A stretch of 64,000 bases of DNA from RYN-111 sp046723735 (GTDB lineage: Bacteria > Actinomycetota > Actinomycetes > Mycobacteriales > SCTD01), in NCBI GenBank assembly GCA_046723735.1, contig JBKOVB010000113.1:11918-75917 (forward strand), written 5' to 3'. A program made the position numbers and the translations under genes. Shown here one piece after another: positions 24,705-32,022 of the stretch (position 1 is the stretch's first letter; every line of letters starts with the position of its first letter). The notes under the pieces are model-generated. The model was not told the origin of the DNA. It saw only the letters and a list, made by a program, of their open reading frames with translations, and did no database searches.

Positions 24705-25190
24705 TCACGAACCGGGCTTGCCCTCCTGGGGACCCAGCACCGGCTCGAAGGCGGCGACGTAGCGCTCGAAGCGCGGCTCCCAGTCCTCGCCGACGGCGCC
24801 GACCAGCCGGTCGAGGCAGACCTCCCAGCCGGCAGCGTTGCGGGCCGCCCTGCTCGCGCCGAGCTCCTCAGCCAGCACGAAGGTCGTCCCGCCCTCGGCC
24901 GCCGACAGCTCGAACGTGATGGTGTCCTCACCCCACGTGAACGACAGCCGGTGCGGCGCATCGTAGGCGAGCACCTTTCCCGGCAGCGGCCCGAACGGCT
25001 GGTCGTCGAAGTGGTGGGTCAACGAGGCGCCCGTCTCCCAGCGGTCGATCTCGATCCGGGTCGGGAACCAGGCCTTCATCTCGGTCGGGTCGGTGACGGC
25101 CCGCCAGACCTCCTCCACCGGCCGCGGCAGGAACCGCTCGAACCGCAGGACCGGCTTGTCGCCGCTCGAGATCAGGGTGGCTTCACGCAT
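24705..25190 (-). CDS. AHSA1/SRPBCC-domain protein
   Basis: A START-like protein of 161 residues, related to the activator-of-Hsp90-ATPase-1 domain: FERFLPRPVEEVWRAVTDPTEMKAWFP opens the fold and WEVCLDRLVGAVGEDW closes it. Such proteins usually follow an ArsR regulator and bind small hydrophobic ligands. Here the upstream position holds only a short relic. AAGGAG lies 6 nt before the ATG. Confidence 0.85.
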   Translation of the reverse strand: MREATLISSGDKPVLRFERFLPRPVEEVWRAVTDPTEMKAWFPTRIEIDRWETGASLTHHFDDQPFGPLPGKVLAYDAPHRLSFTWGEDTITFELSAAEGGTTFVLAEELGASRAARNAAGWEVCLDRLVGAVGEDWEPRFERYVAAFEPVLGPQEGKPGS

Positions 25191-25260
25191 CACGGGCTCC
25201 TTCGGTGAGGTGTGCCTCCAGGCGGTCGAGGCTGCCGACCCACGAGCAGTCATTCGCCTG
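25183..25260 (-). pseudogene. Truncated C-terminal relic of an ArsR- or SRPBCC-type gene
   Basis: In one frame the minus strand reads DCSWVGSLDRLEAHLTEGA and ends at a stop (25185-25183) that overlaps the AHSA1 start. The window's intact ArsR ends with the similar WEGSFDRLDTHL just before its own SRPBCC partner. The rest of the reading frame is cut off by the amidohydrolase stop at 25263. I read it as what remains after a deletion; 25 residues are too few to be sure. Confidence 0.35.
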
Positions 25261-26361
25261 TCAGGGCATGGAGAGGGATCTCCTCACGGCGCCCCGCAGC
25301 ACGACGTACGACGGGTGGGCCAGGACGTCGAGGGTCAGCCGCGGGTCCTCGGCGTAGACGACGAGGTCCGCCGGCGCCCCCTCCGACAGGCCCGGTCGCC
25401 CGAGCCACGAGCGCGCCGACCAGGTCGCGGCCGCCAGCGCCGCCGTACGGGACAACCCTGCGGCGTGCAGCTCGCGGACTTCGTCCGCGATCCGGCCGTG
25501 CGCCAGCGACCCACCGGCGTCGGTGCCGGCGTACACCGGGATGCCGGCGTCGAAGGCCGCGAGCACGGTGTCGTGCCGGCGCGCGTGCAGCGCTCGCATG
25601 TGCATGGCGTACGCCGGGAACTTCTCCTGGGCGCCCGTCGCGATCGACGGGAAGGTCGCGATGTTGATGAGGGTCGGAACGATTGCGATCCCTTGTGCCG
25701 CAGCGGTTTCCACCGTCGAGGGGGTCAGCCCGCACGCGTGCTCGACGCAGTCGATGCCGGCCGCAAGGAGGTCGGGCAGGCACTCCTCGCCGAAGCAGTG
25801 CGCCGTCACGCGAGCACCGAGCTCGTGGGCGGCGGCGATGGCGGGGCGGAGGGCGTCAAGCGGCCAGCACGGCGCGAGATCACCGACGTCGCGGTCGATC
25901 CAGTCCCCGACCAGCTTGACCCAGCCGTCGCCGCGACCGGCTTGCTCCCGGACGGCGTCCACCAGCGAGGCGGGCTCGATCTCGACGCCGTAGTTACGGA
26001 TGTAGCGCCTGCTGCGGGCGATGTGCCGGCCGGCGCGCACCACCACCGGCAGGTCGTCGCGGTCGTCGATCCAGCGGGTGTCCCCCGGCTGGCCGGCGTC
26101 ACGGACCAGCAGGGTGCCGGCGTCGCGGTCGGTGAGCGCCTGCTGCTCCGCCACCTCCGACGGCACCTCGCCGTGGGCGTCGAGCCCGATGTGGCAGTGG
26201 GCGTCGGCCAGTCCCGGCAGAACCCAGCCCTCGAGCGAGAAGGTGTCGCCCCCGGGCGGCTGGAAGGTCAGTCGCCCGTCCACGACCCAGGCCTCGGCGA
26301 CCTCCTCGTCCGGCCCGACGAGCAGCGGGCCGCGCAGGTGGAGGACGTCGTGGGTGGCCAT
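25261..26361 (-). CDS. Amidohydrolase-family enzyme
   Basis: This 366-residue metal-dependent amidohydrolase has DAHCHIG (H-x-H), EHACG, TAHCFGEE and YAGTDAGG, the ordered metal and catalytic residues of the family's TIM barrel. The small N-terminal sandwich domain opens with DVLHLRGPLLVGPDEE and the C-terminus has GAPADLVVYAEDPR. It resembles prolidase/imidazolonepropionase-like members, but no substrate can be named. It overlaps a 76-residue gene by ATGA in an operon under the TetR gene upstream. Confidence 0.87.
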   Translation of the reverse strand: MATHDVLHLRGPLLVGPDEEVAEAWVVDGRLTFQPPGGDTFSLEGWVLPGLADAHCHIGLDAHGEVPSEVAEQQALTDRDAGTLLVRDAGQPGDTRWIDDRDDLPVVVRAGRHIARSRRYIRNYGVEIEPASLVDAVREQAGRGDGWVKLVGDWIDRDVGDLAPCWPLDALRPAIAAAHELGARVTAHCFGEECLPDLLAAGIDCVEHACGLTPSTVETAAAQGIAIVPTLINIATFPSIATGAQEKFPAYAMHMRALHARRHDTVLAAFDAGIPVYAGTDAGGSLAHGRIADEVRELHAAGLSRTAALAAATWSARSWLGRPGLSEGAPADLVVYAEDPRLTLDVLAHPSYVVLRGAVRRSLSMP

Positions 26362-26591
26362 CAGACCAGCGTGACCTCGACGCTGGTGCGTCCGTCGAGG
26401 TGCTGGTGCACCTGGTACGTCCGGCCGTTCGTGACCCAGGTCCAGGTCGACAGCGCCTCGCCGATCGTGAGGGTTCGCTCCACGTCGGCGTCGGCCGGCA
26501 GGCCGGCGAGGGTGTTGGCGTACGCGAAGGCGTCCTGCAGCCGCTGCTCGCTGGTGCGCACGCGCTCCCAGTGGCGCCGCTCCTCGGTCAT
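26361..26591 (-). CDS. Small conserved-looking hypothetical protein
   Basis: A 76-residue soluble protein starting MTEERRHWERVRTSEQRLQDAFAYAN, helical at the N-terminus, with the strand-rich end TYQVHQHLDGRTSVEVTLV. No signal peptide, membrane helix or known motif is seen. Its stop overlaps the amidohydrolase start (ATGA), so it is translated with that enzyme and may assist it. Confidence 0.6.
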   Translation of the reverse strand: MTEERRHWERVRTSEQRLQDAFAYANTLAGLPADADVERTLTIGEALSTWTWVTNGRTYQVHQHLDGRTSVEVTLV

Positions 26592-26618
26592 CCGCCCTCC
26601 TTCGACGTACGCCGGACG

Positions 26619-27239
26619 TTAGCGCCGAGGGGCAGGCAGGAGCGCGCGCAGCCCGGCGACGAGCACCTCCGCGAGCGTGCCCACCACGTCCACGTCCTCG
26701 GTCACCTCGGTGAGCTCGTGCAGCACGGGGAAGTCCTGCAACGGCAGCGGTTCCAGGTCGGTGGTGAGCTCCTGGCCCGCGGCCAAGGAAGCCTGCTCGA
26801 CGGCGGCCCCGAGCACCGCCACGGTCACGGCCTTGAGCGCGGCGTAGGCATGCGTGGTGTCCATCCCCGCCCGGCAGAACGCCTCGAGGGCCGCCTCGAA
26901 CGTCGCCAGCGCCCGGGGACCCTGCACGGGGCGCCGCATGAGGACGGTGAAGGCACCCGGGTGCTGGATCGACAGGTGCGAGAGGGCCGTGGCGAACCGG
27001 CGTACCCAGTCCTCCCACGGCACCTCGCCGTCCGGCAGCTCGGCCTCGGCGAGCAGTTCTTCCGCGACTCCGTCGAGCAGGGCTTCCTTGGTGGCGACGT
27101 GGTTGTACAGGGAGGTCACGTGGACGCCCAGCTCGGCTGCGACCTTGCGCAGGCTGGTCGCGTCGAGGCCGTCCCGGTCCGCGACGCGCACCGCGGTGGC
27201 CAGGATCCGCTCACGGCTGAGGGGCAGCGCAGCAGTCAC
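26619..27239 (-). CDS. TetR/AcrR-family regulator
   Basis: A 206-residue regulator with an N-terminal HTH, RILATAVRVADRDGLDATSLRKVAAELGVHVTSLYNHVATKEALL, and a C-terminal TetR_C-like ligand domain. It is divergent to a serine-hydrolase gene and lies 27 bp upstream of the small protein/amidohydrolase pair on its own strand. The GTG start lies 6 nt after a TAGACT hexamer (27251-27246), so the transcript looks leaderless. Three repeated half-sites in the divergent promoter are its likely operator. Confidence 0.88.
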   Translation of the reverse strand: MTAALPLSRERILATAVRVADRDGLDATSLRKVAAELGVHVTSLYNHVATKEALLDGVAEELLAEAELPDGEVPWEDWVRRFATALSHLSIQHPGAFTVLMRRPVQGPRALATFEAALEAFCRAGMDTTHAYAALKAVTVAVLGAAVEQASLAAGQELTTDLEPLPLQDFPVLHELTEVTEDVDVVGTLAEVLVAGLRALLPAPRR

Positions 27240-27260
27240 TTGACGAGTCTAGCGAGGCGT

Positions 27261-27303
27261 GACCTACAGTGTTGACCTACAGCGTTGACCTACGCCGTAG
27301 GTC
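27261..27303. promoter_or_regulatory. TetR operator: 13-bp tandem half-sites plus palindrome
   Basis: GACCTAC occurs at 27261, 27274 and 27287, exactly 13 bp apart. The third copy forms the palindrome GACCTACGCCGTAGGTC (27287-27303). The sites cover the promoters of both the TetR gene and the divergent serine hydrolase, so cooperative repression of both is expected. Confidence 0.7.
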
Positions 27304-27322
27304 GATCCACGTGGGAGGACGC

Positions 27323-28693
27323 ATGGCTCTGCAGGACAAGGTGACCGAGCTCGTCGAGGAGCTGAAGGTGCCTGGCGTCTCGGCCGGGATCGTGCTCGAC
27401 GGCGAGGTGCAGACGGCCTTCGCGGGCGTGACGAGCGTCGAGAACCCGCTGCCCGTGGACGAGACGACGCTCTTCCAGTTCGGCTCGACCGGCAAGACCT
27501 ACACCGCCACCGCCCTCGTGCGCCTCGCCGAGCAAGGGCTGGTGGACCTCGACGCCCCCGTGCGCACCTACGTGCCCGAGCTGCAGCTCAAGGACGAGGA
27601 CGTCGCCGCGCGGGTGACCGTCCTCCAGCTCCTCAACCACACCGCGGGGTGGGACGGCGACCTGATGACCGACACCGGCAACGGTGACGACGCCCTGGCG
27701 AAGTACCTCGTCAAGATGGCCGACATCGAGCAGGTCTCACCCCTGGGCGCCACGGTCTCCTACAACAACGCCTCGCTGTCCCTGGCCGGACGGGTCATCG
27801 AGAAGGTCACCGGGTCCACCTTCGAGCGCGCGATCAGCGAGCTCCTGCTCGAGCCCCTGGGCATGACGAGCACCCTGTTCTTCCCGCAGGACGTGATGAC
27901 ACGCCGCTTCGCAGTGGGGCACGTGCTGCACGACGACGGCACCCTCACCGTCGCCCGGCCCTGGGCCATGCCCCGCAGCGCCGCGCCGGCGGGCGGCATG
28001 GTCGCGACCGCCGCGGACCAGCTCGCCTGGGCGCGCTTCCACCTCGGGGACGGCACCGCCGCCGACGGCAAGCGGGTGCTGGGCGAGGAGTGGCTCCGAC
28101 GCATGCAGCAGCCGACCGCGCAGATGCCGGGCAGCGCGCTCGGCGACGCAGTGGGAGTCAGCTGGCTGCTCGGCGAGGTGGCCGGGATCGGCACCGTCTC
28201 GCACGGCGGCACCACCAACGGCCAGCACTCGCTGTTCAAGCTCGTGCCAGAGCGCGGGTTCGGGCTCATCTCGATGACCAACAGCGGGCCCAACGGTCCC
28301 GTGCTCAACGACCGGCTGTGGGCGTGGGCGCTGGAGCACTTCCTCGGCCTGGTCGAGGAGCAGCCCGAGCCGGTGCGTCTCCCCGACGCCGAGCTCGCGC
28401 CGTACACGGGCACGTTCGAGACCATCGCGGCCGTCGTGGACATCACCGCGGTCGACGGGCGGCTGTCCGCGAAGGTGAACGTCAAGCCGGGGATGGCCGC
28501 CATCCTGCGCGAGCAGGGCGAGGCGCTGCCCGAGCAGCCGCCGTTCCTGCTGGCGATCGTGAAGGGCCAGCCGGACCGGTACGTCGTGGACGAGGGCGAC
28601 GGCAAGGGGATGCGCGGCTACTTCGCGCGCGGCGGCGACGGCAGCGTCGAGGGCGTGCACCTCGGCGGCCGGCTGGCGACCCGGGTGCGGTAG
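27323..28693 (+). CDS. Beta-lactamase-fold serine hydrolase
   Basis: A class-C-like/esterase-type penicillin-binding fold of 456 residues. The nucleophile motif S-x-x-K is S55-T-G-K58, Y-x-N is Y147-N-N149, and HGG follows near residue 295. A C-terminal lipocalin-like extension of about 100 residues begins at AELAPYTGTFETIAAVVDI. There is no signal peptide, so it is probably a cytoplasmic esterase or amidase rather than an antibiotic resistance enzyme. GGGAGGA precedes the ATG. The TetR-type repeats lie just upstream. Confidence 0.87.
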   Translation: MALQDKVTELVEELKVPGVSAGIVLDGEVQTAFAGVTSVENPLPVDETTLFQFGSTGKTYTATALVRLAEQGLVDLDAPVRTYVPELQLKDEDVAARVTVLQLLNHTAGWDGDLMTDTGNGDDALAKYLVKMADIEQVSPLGATVSYNNASLSLAGRVIEKVTGSTFERAISELLLEPLGMTSTLFFPQDVMTRRFAVGHVLHDDGTLTVARPWAMPRSAAPAGGMVATAADQLAWARFHLGDGTAADGKRVLGEEWLRRMQQPTAQMPGSALGDAVGVSWLLGEVAGIGTVSHGGTTNGQHSLFKLVPERGFGLISMTNSGPNGPVLNDRLWAWALEHFLGLVEEQPEPVRLPDAELAPYTGTFETIAAVVDITAVDGRLSAKVNVKPGMAAILREQGEALPEQPPFLLAIVKGQPDRYVVDEGDGKGMRGYFARGGDGSVEGVHLGGRLATRVR

Positions 28694-28735
28694 TGAGGAA
28701 GGCCCACACGGCTGTTCCGGTTCCATCCTTCGCAC

Positions 28736-28757
28736 ACCCCCGCGGCGTCCGCCGGGG
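28736..28757 (+). terminator. GC-rich hairpin
   Basis: CCCCGCGGC and GCCGGGG form a compact stem-loop in the 80-bp gap between the serine hydrolase and the lipoprotein gene. It has no T-run. It could end the first transcript, but it also lies close to the next ribosome-binding site. Confidence 0.35.
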
Positions 28758-28773
28758 TGGAGGATCAGGAACC

Positions 28774-30321
28774 GTGGCTGTCCGCCTCGGTCCGCTCTCA
28801 CTGCTTCTGGTCGCCGTGCTGGCCGCCGGCTGCGGGTCCACCGTGCAGGTCACCTCCTCCCGCCAGCAGGGGACGACGGACGACAGCCTGTCCGTCCCCG
28901 GCTCCGACGGCCTCGGTGGTACTGCTACCGGCGTGGGGCTGCCGCAGGGCACCGCCGGCCCCCAGGTGCCCGGCGCCGCGACCGCTGGGACGACGCCTGC
29001 GACCGGGTCGAGCCGCGTCCTGGGGCAGACCGGGTCCACCGCGACGCTGTCCGGGCCCGGCGTGACGGCCAAGGAGATCTACGTCGGCTTCGTGCACGAC
29101 GGGAACGCGGACGGCGTCAACAGCGCCGCAGGCGTCGGGTCCATCACCCATGGGGACGACCAGGCGAACGCCCTCGCGGTTGTCGACGACATCAACAAGC
29201 ACGGCGGCATCGCCGGCCGCAAGGTGGTCCCGGTCTTCGCCCGTTTCGACTCGACCTCGACCCAGACGCTGGACCAGCAGTGGGCGGCGGTCTGCCAGAC
29301 CTTCACGCACGACAAGCGGGTGTTCGCATACGCCGCCGGAACCTCCGGGCGCCCCTCGCTCCGCGACTGCCTGGCGCGGGCCGGCGTCGCGATGCTCAGC
29401 TCCGGGCTGCCGACGGTCGGTGCCTCGGACTTCGCCCAGCACCCGGCGTACATAGAGATGGGCTACCCCAACGTCGACCGGCTCGCCGCCTACACCGTCA
29501 CGCCCTTGGTCGAGCAGAAGTACTTCACGCCGTGGGACACGGTGAACGGCAAGCCGGCAGCCGCGGGGGTCGTGAAGGTGGGGGTGCTCACCTACGACGA
29601 CAGCACGTTCTCTCACGCGGTCGACCAGTACCTGGTCCCCGCGCTGCGACGCCTGGGCTACGACCCGGTCGTCCAGAAGATCGCGCAGATCTCCGGCGCC
29701 TCCGACATCGGCGCCCAGGCGGCGGCCGTGAAGGCGGCCCAGCTGGCGTTCGCGAGCAACGGGGTCACGCACGTCATCCCGTTCGAGGCGAACGGTGGCC
29801 TGAGCACCTTCTTCCTGCCGACGGCCCGCACCCAGGGCTACTACCCGCGGTACGGCGTGAGCTCGGCCTCCGGGTCGGAAGCCCTGATGGAGTCCGGCGT
29901 CGTGGACGCCCAGCAGTTCAACGGTGCGGTCGGCTTCGGCTGGATCCCGGCCATCGACCTGGCCTCCGCCGACAACAGGCCGGACGGTCCGTACTCCAAT
30001 GCCAACCGGCGCGCCTGCCTGAAGGTGATGCACGACCACGGCATCACCTTCGACAGCGGCAACGCGGAGGCCATCGGGCTCACCACCTGCGCCACCCTGT
30101 ACCTGCTCAAGGCGGCGCTGGACCGCACGCCCCGACAGGTCACGGTGGCGACGCTCCTCCGGTCCGTGGAGGGGCTGGGCGCGTCGTACCAGCCGGCCGG
30201 CTCGGTGGGCATCCGGTTCCGACCGGGGCGGCACGACCCTGCCGAGACGGCCTACCACTGGCGGTTCGTGAGCTCCTGCACCTGCTTCCGCTACGACGGC
30301 GAGCCCCACACCGTTCCCTGA
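28774..30321 (+). CDS. ABC-type substrate-binding lipoprotein (branched-chain amino-acid/amide type)
   Basis: A lipoprotein of 515 residues with a lipobox (VLAAGC, Cys20), a Ser/Thr/Gly-rich linker of about 75 residues, and then a type-1 periplasmic binding fold: EIYVGFVHDGNADG, DDINKHGGIAGRKVVPVFARFDS, VFAYAAGTSGRP, YYPRYGVSSASGSEAL. It belongs to the LivJ/amide-binding group. No permease or ATPase gene is adjacent, so it may be an orphan receptor or work with a transporter elsewhere. GTG start. Confidence 0.85.
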   Translation: MAVRLGPLSLLLVAVLAAGCGSTVQVTSSRQQGTTDDSLSVPGSDGLGGTATGVGLPQGTAGPQVPGAATAGTTPATGSSRVLGQTGSTATLSGPGVTAKEIYVGFVHDGNADGVNSAAGVGSITHGDDQANALAVVDDINKHGGIAGRKVVPVFARFDSTSTQTLDQQWAAVCQTFTHDKRVFAYAAGTSGRPSLRDCLARAGVAMLSSGLPTVGASDFAQHPAYIEMGYPNVDRLAAYTVTPLVEQKYFTPWDTVNGKPAAAGVVKVGVLTYDDSTFSHAVDQYLVPALRRLGYDPVVQKIAQISGASDIGAQAAAVKAAQLAFASNGVTHVIPFEANGGLSTFFLPTARTQGYYPRYGVSSASGSEALMESGVVDAQQFNGAVGFGWIPAIDLASADNRPDGPYSNANRRACLKVMHDHGITFDSGNAEAIGLTTCATLYLLKAALDRTPRQVTVATLLRSVEGLGASYQPAGSVGIRFRPGRHDPAETAYHWRFVSSCTCFRYDGEPHTVP

Positions 30322-30331
30322 GCCCCACCTC

Positions 30332-30386
30332 TTGACGGCTCCCCTGTCAGGTGCCATGCTCAACCTGTCAGTTGATAAAAGAACTG
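30332..30386 (+). promoter_or_regulatory. Promoter and operator of the ArsR/SRPBCC pair
   Basis: A -35 TTGACG (30332-30337) and -10 CATGCT (30355-30360) are 17 nt apart. Downstream, CAGTT (30369-30373) and AACTG (30382-30386) form a palindrome around an AT-rich centre (GATAAAAG). The centre is unusually AT-rich for this DNA and suits autorepression by the ArsR protein. Confidence 0.55.
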
Positions 30387-30396
30387 GTTGACCACG

Positions 30397-30732
30397 ATGC
30401 CTGACGACCCGCTGAGCAAGGTGTACGCCGCGCTCGCCGACCCGACCCGCCGCGCGATCCTCGAGCGACTGGCGAACGGCGAGGCGACCGTCAACGAGCT
30501 GGCGGAGCCGTTCGCCATGTCGCTGCAGGCGGTCTCCAAGCACCTCAAGGTGCTGGAGGCGGCGGGCCTCATCAGCCGCGGCAAGCAGGCCCAGTGGCGG
30601 CCGGCGTCCCTGAACGGCGACCGCCTCGAGCAGGCCGCCGACTGGCTGGAGCGCTACCGCGTGTTCTGGGAAGGCTCGTTCGACCGGCTCGACACGCACC
30701 TGCGCACCCTCAAGAACAAGGGAGAGACGTGA
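30397..30732 (+). CDS. ArsR-family transcriptional regulator
   Basis: A winged-helix regulator of 111 residues: LSKVYAALADPTRRAILERLANGEATVNELAEPFAMSLQAVSKHLKVLEAAGLI is the canonical DNA-binding core. No metal-binding cysteines are present, so it belongs to the non-metal subgroup found upstream of AHSA1-type genes. It ends in the SFDRLDTHLRTL helix. An upstream palindrome suggests autoregulation. Its stop overlaps the next gene. Confidence 0.92.
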   Translation: MPDDPLSKVYAALADPTRRAILERLANGEATVNELAEPFAMSLQAVSKHLKVLEAAGLISRGKQAQWRPASLNGDRLEQAADWLERYRVFWEGSFDRLDTHLRTLKNKGET

Positions 30733-31178
30733 TGTACGACGACACCCGCGGCTACACGATCACCCGCGTCTTCGACGCGCCTCGCGACCTGGTCTGGCGC
30801 TGCTGGACCCAGCCGGAGGACTTCGCCGTCTGGTTCGGCGGCCACCAGGGCCGCATGGAGGGCATGGTCGTCGAGCCGGTGAAGGACGGCCGCTGGGGCG
30901 GCACGATGGTGCTGCCCGACGGCCACCGGATGCAGTGGACCGGGACCTTCCTCGAGGTCGACCCGCCGAACCGGCTGGTGCTGGCGTTCACCGACCAGGA
31001 GAACCTCGACGAGTACGACACCTTCACCGTCACGCTCACCGACGTGGACGGGAAGACCGAGCTCGTGCTGCGGCAGAGCGGTGGGCACCTCACCGACGAG
31101 CAGTACCTGCAAGCGCAGCAGGGCACCGGGACCTTCCTCGACGTGATGGCCGAGCATTTGGCAGCCATCCAGGCGTGA
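30732..31178 (+). CDS. SRPBCC (AHSA1-like) protein paired with ArsR
   Basis: START-like ligand-binding protein of 148 residues beginning YTITRVFDAPRDLVWRCWTQPEDFAVWFG and closing with an amphipathic helix FLDVMAEHLAAIQA. ArsR-SRPBCC pairs are common in actinobacteria; the SRPBCC member is thought to bind a small hydrophobic molecule. The ATG at 30732 shares one base with the ArsR stop; a GTG 3 bp upstream is an alternative. Confidence 0.88.
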   Translation: MYDDTRGYTITRVFDAPRDLVWRCWTQPEDFAVWFGGHQGRMEGMVVEPVKDGRWGGTMVLPDGHRMQWTGTFLEVDPPNRLVLAFTDQENLDEYDTFTVTLTDVDGKTELVLRQSGGHLTDEQYLQAQQGTGTFLDVMAEHLAAIQA

Positions 31179-31262
31179 CGTCGTTCGTCCGTTTGGCCCC
31201 GTCCAGGCAGATGATCCGAGATGACCATGGTGTCGGGTGTCCGGCTTGGGCAGGTTCGTGTC

Positions 31263-31607
31263 ATGAACACGTGCTCCTGCTCCGGCACCCGCAACAGCAT
31301 CTGCTTCGACTCCGCGGTGGTGCTCTGGCGCTGCGGCTCCTGCGGCAGCCAGCAGTGGAGCGCTGACGGTCGCCCGGTCGGGCGGGCGGTGGCGCTCGGA
31401 CTGCTGCGCCAGGCGTTCACGGACCACCGCTACGACCGGCCGGCACGGCAGGTGCGCACGATCCCGAGCCCGCGCCCGGTGCAGGTCGTGGACGTGCGTA
31501 CCCCCGCCCCGGTGCCCAGCACCCCCGCCGACCTGCAGGCCTCGCTCGACGCCTTCCTCGCCGAGAAGGGTCTGTCCGGCTCTTGGCGGGTCGGCGTCAG
31601 CGCCTGA
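31263..31607 (+). CDS. Small Cys-rich hypothetical protein
   Basis: A 114-residue protein. The first 30 residues hold MNTCSCSGTRNSICF and LWRCGSCGSQQW, a possible zinc-ribbon made of CxC and CxxC pairs. The rest is a Pro/Arg-rich linker and a short C-terminal helix, LQASLDAFLAEKGLSGSW. No family is recognised. Its last 11 bp overlap the convergent gene. Confidence 0.5.
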   Translation: MNTCSCSGTRNSICFDSAVVLWRCGSCGSQQWSADGRPVGRAVALGLLRQAFTDHRYDRPARQVRTIPSPRPVQVVDVRTPAPVPSTPADLQASLDAFLAEKGLSGSWRVGVSA

Positions 31608-32022
31608 TCCTCCTGTGCACCAGGGCGAAGTCGCGGCGCCAGTGCTCGCCGTCCTCCGCGATCTCCCAGGCGCCCTGGACGATGTCGCCGTCCGCGCTGA
31701 GCTCCCCGACGTACCGCTGGGCGAAGTCCAATGGGCTGACGTCGGGCTCCGTGCGTGACAGCGTCCAGGTGCGGCCGTCGAAGGTCATCCGGTAGAGCCG
31801 AGCCACACCGCGCGCGTCGAAGTAGTGCTGCACGTAGGTGCCCTCGCCACCCGGCACCACGACGCTGAGGCTGTCCGGGACGGGGGAGCCGGGGGCGGTC
31901 GACCGCAGCACGAGGAGCTCGCCGAGCCACTCGACAACCACGTGCCCGCGCGCGTCCTCGGCGCCCGGCAGGTCGACCGAGACCTCCCACTCCCCGACCA
32001 GCGGTTGCAGCGGTGAGGTCAT
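31597..32022 (-). CDS. DUF1579/lipocalin-like protein
   Basis: This 141-residue beta-rich protein opens LQPLVGEWEVSVDLPGAEDARGHVVVEWLG, with GTYVQHYFDARGVARLYRMTFDGRTWTL in the middle, a pattern of small beta-barrel DUF1579-like proteins. Function is unknown; ligand or heme binding is possible but no proximal His motif is clear. It overlaps the PucR gene stop by 4 bp, so the two are co-transcribed. Confidence 0.65.
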   Translation of the reverse strand: MTSPLQPLVGEWEVSVDLPGAEDARGHVVVEWLGELLVLRSTAPGSPVPDSLSVVVPGGEGTYVQHYFDARGVARLYRMTFDGRTWTLSRTEPDVSPLDFAQRYVGELSADGDIVQGAWEIAEDGEHWRRDFALVHRRIRR

